A stretch of 5,635 bases of DNA from NCBI GenBank assembly GCA_026129385.1, contig JAHCIE010000232.1, forward strand, positions 1-5,635. Reading direction: 5' to 3'. The translations under genes were made by a program, and so were the position numbers. The notes under the pieces were generated by a model. The model was not told the origin of the DNA and ran no database searches. It worked only from the letters and a program-made list of their open reading frames with translations. The stretch is from Anaerolineae bacterium. Its GTDB lineage: Bacteria > Chloroflexota > Anaerolineae > Epilineales > JAHCIE01. Shown here one piece after another: positions 5,274 through 5,635 of the stretch. Positions within the stretch are counted from its first letter, which is position 1; the number at the start of each line of letters is the position of its first letter.

Positions 5274-5635
5274 GTGGACTACGAAATCGTCATTGGGCTA
5301 GAGTGTCACGTGCAGCTCTTGACCCAATCCAAGATGTTCTGTGGTTGCGCGACCGACTATGATGGCTCGCCGCCCAACACGCGCGTGTGCCCGGTGTGCC
5401 TGGGGCTACCGGGCGCGTTGCCCGTGATCAACCGCAAGGCCGTCGAGTACACCGTGACGACTGGCCTGGCGCTGCACTGCGACATTGCATCCTACGCCAA
5501 GTTCGACCGCAAGAACTACCACTACCCGGACCTACCGAAGGGCTACCAGGTATCGCAGTACGACCTGCCGCTGACCCGCAACGGCTACCTGGATATCGAG
5601 GTGGACGGCGCGGCACGGCGCATTGGCATCACTCG
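5274..5635 (+). CDS. gatB: Aspartyl/glutamyl-tRNA amidotransferase subunit B, N-terminal part (3' end outside window)
   Basis: GatB binds the misacylated tRNA, activates the Glu or Asp carboxylate with ATP, and receives ammonia from GatA. Only 120 codons of roughly 480 are visible; the frame is still open at the right edge. The N-terminus 'YEIVIGLECHVQL' is the GatB hallmark, with Glu10 and His12 of the kinase-like site present. 'FDRKNYHYPDLPKGYQVSQYD' is spread over residues 77-97 and is the second hallmark. Cys23, Cys25, Cys39 and Cys42 form the C-x-C...C-x2-C set found in the zinc-containing GatB subgroup; other GatB proteins lack it. It follows the aminotransferase by 35 nt, and its partners gatC and gatA lie about 2.4 kb upstream in the same direction. 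The truncation is due to the window edge only. Confidence 0.95.
   Translation, partial: MDYEIVIGLECHVQLLTQSKMFCGCATDYDGSPPNTRVCPVCLGLPGALPVINRKAVEYTVTTGLALHCDIASYAKFDRKNYHYPDLPKGYQVSQYDLPLTRNGYLDIEVDGAARRIGIT

Overview
The window is high-GC DNA with every convincing gene on the + strand. It most likely comes from a member of the Chloroflexota or a similar GC-rich bacterium. That is an inference from three things: a long Thr-Pro linker of the kind common in that phylum's surface proteins, frequent GTG starts, and the style of the proteins. No rRNA or other taxonomic marker is present.

Region 1 (1-862) is the 3' end of a gene that begins before the window. It encodes a Thr-Pro-rich, probably extracellular linker followed by a C-terminal domain of about 140 residues. 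That domain faintly resembles a sortase barrel without the catalytic cysteine. Region 2 (863-1030) separates this gene from the next transcription unit. It holds two strong back-to-back hairpins and then a very good promoter: TTGCCG, 17 nt, TATAAT with an extended -10 TG.

Region 3 (1031-5635) looks like one operon: gatC, gatA, a sugar-phosphate nucleotidyltransferase, a class I/II PLP aminotransferase, and the 5' part of gatB, which runs off the window. GatC, GatA and GatB form the GatCAB amidotransferase, which converts Glu-tRNA(Gln) and, in many bacteria, Asp-tRNA(Asn) to the amidated forms. The two inserted genes are metabolic: one for nucleotide-sugar synthesis, the other for amino-acid transamination. 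Their presence splits gatCA from gatB.

Gaps inside the operon are 78, 143, 51 and 35 nt. The 143-nt gap before the nucleotidyltransferase is the most structured part of the window. It has two mutually exclusive hairpins just after the gatA stop, and a hairpin that displays the Shine-Dalgarno sequence in its loop, with an upstream segment able to pair with that same Shine-Dalgarno. This is the best candidate here for undescribed regulation, but it rests only on base-pairing read by eye. I see no tRNA, rRNA, insertion sequence, CRISPR array or defence system.
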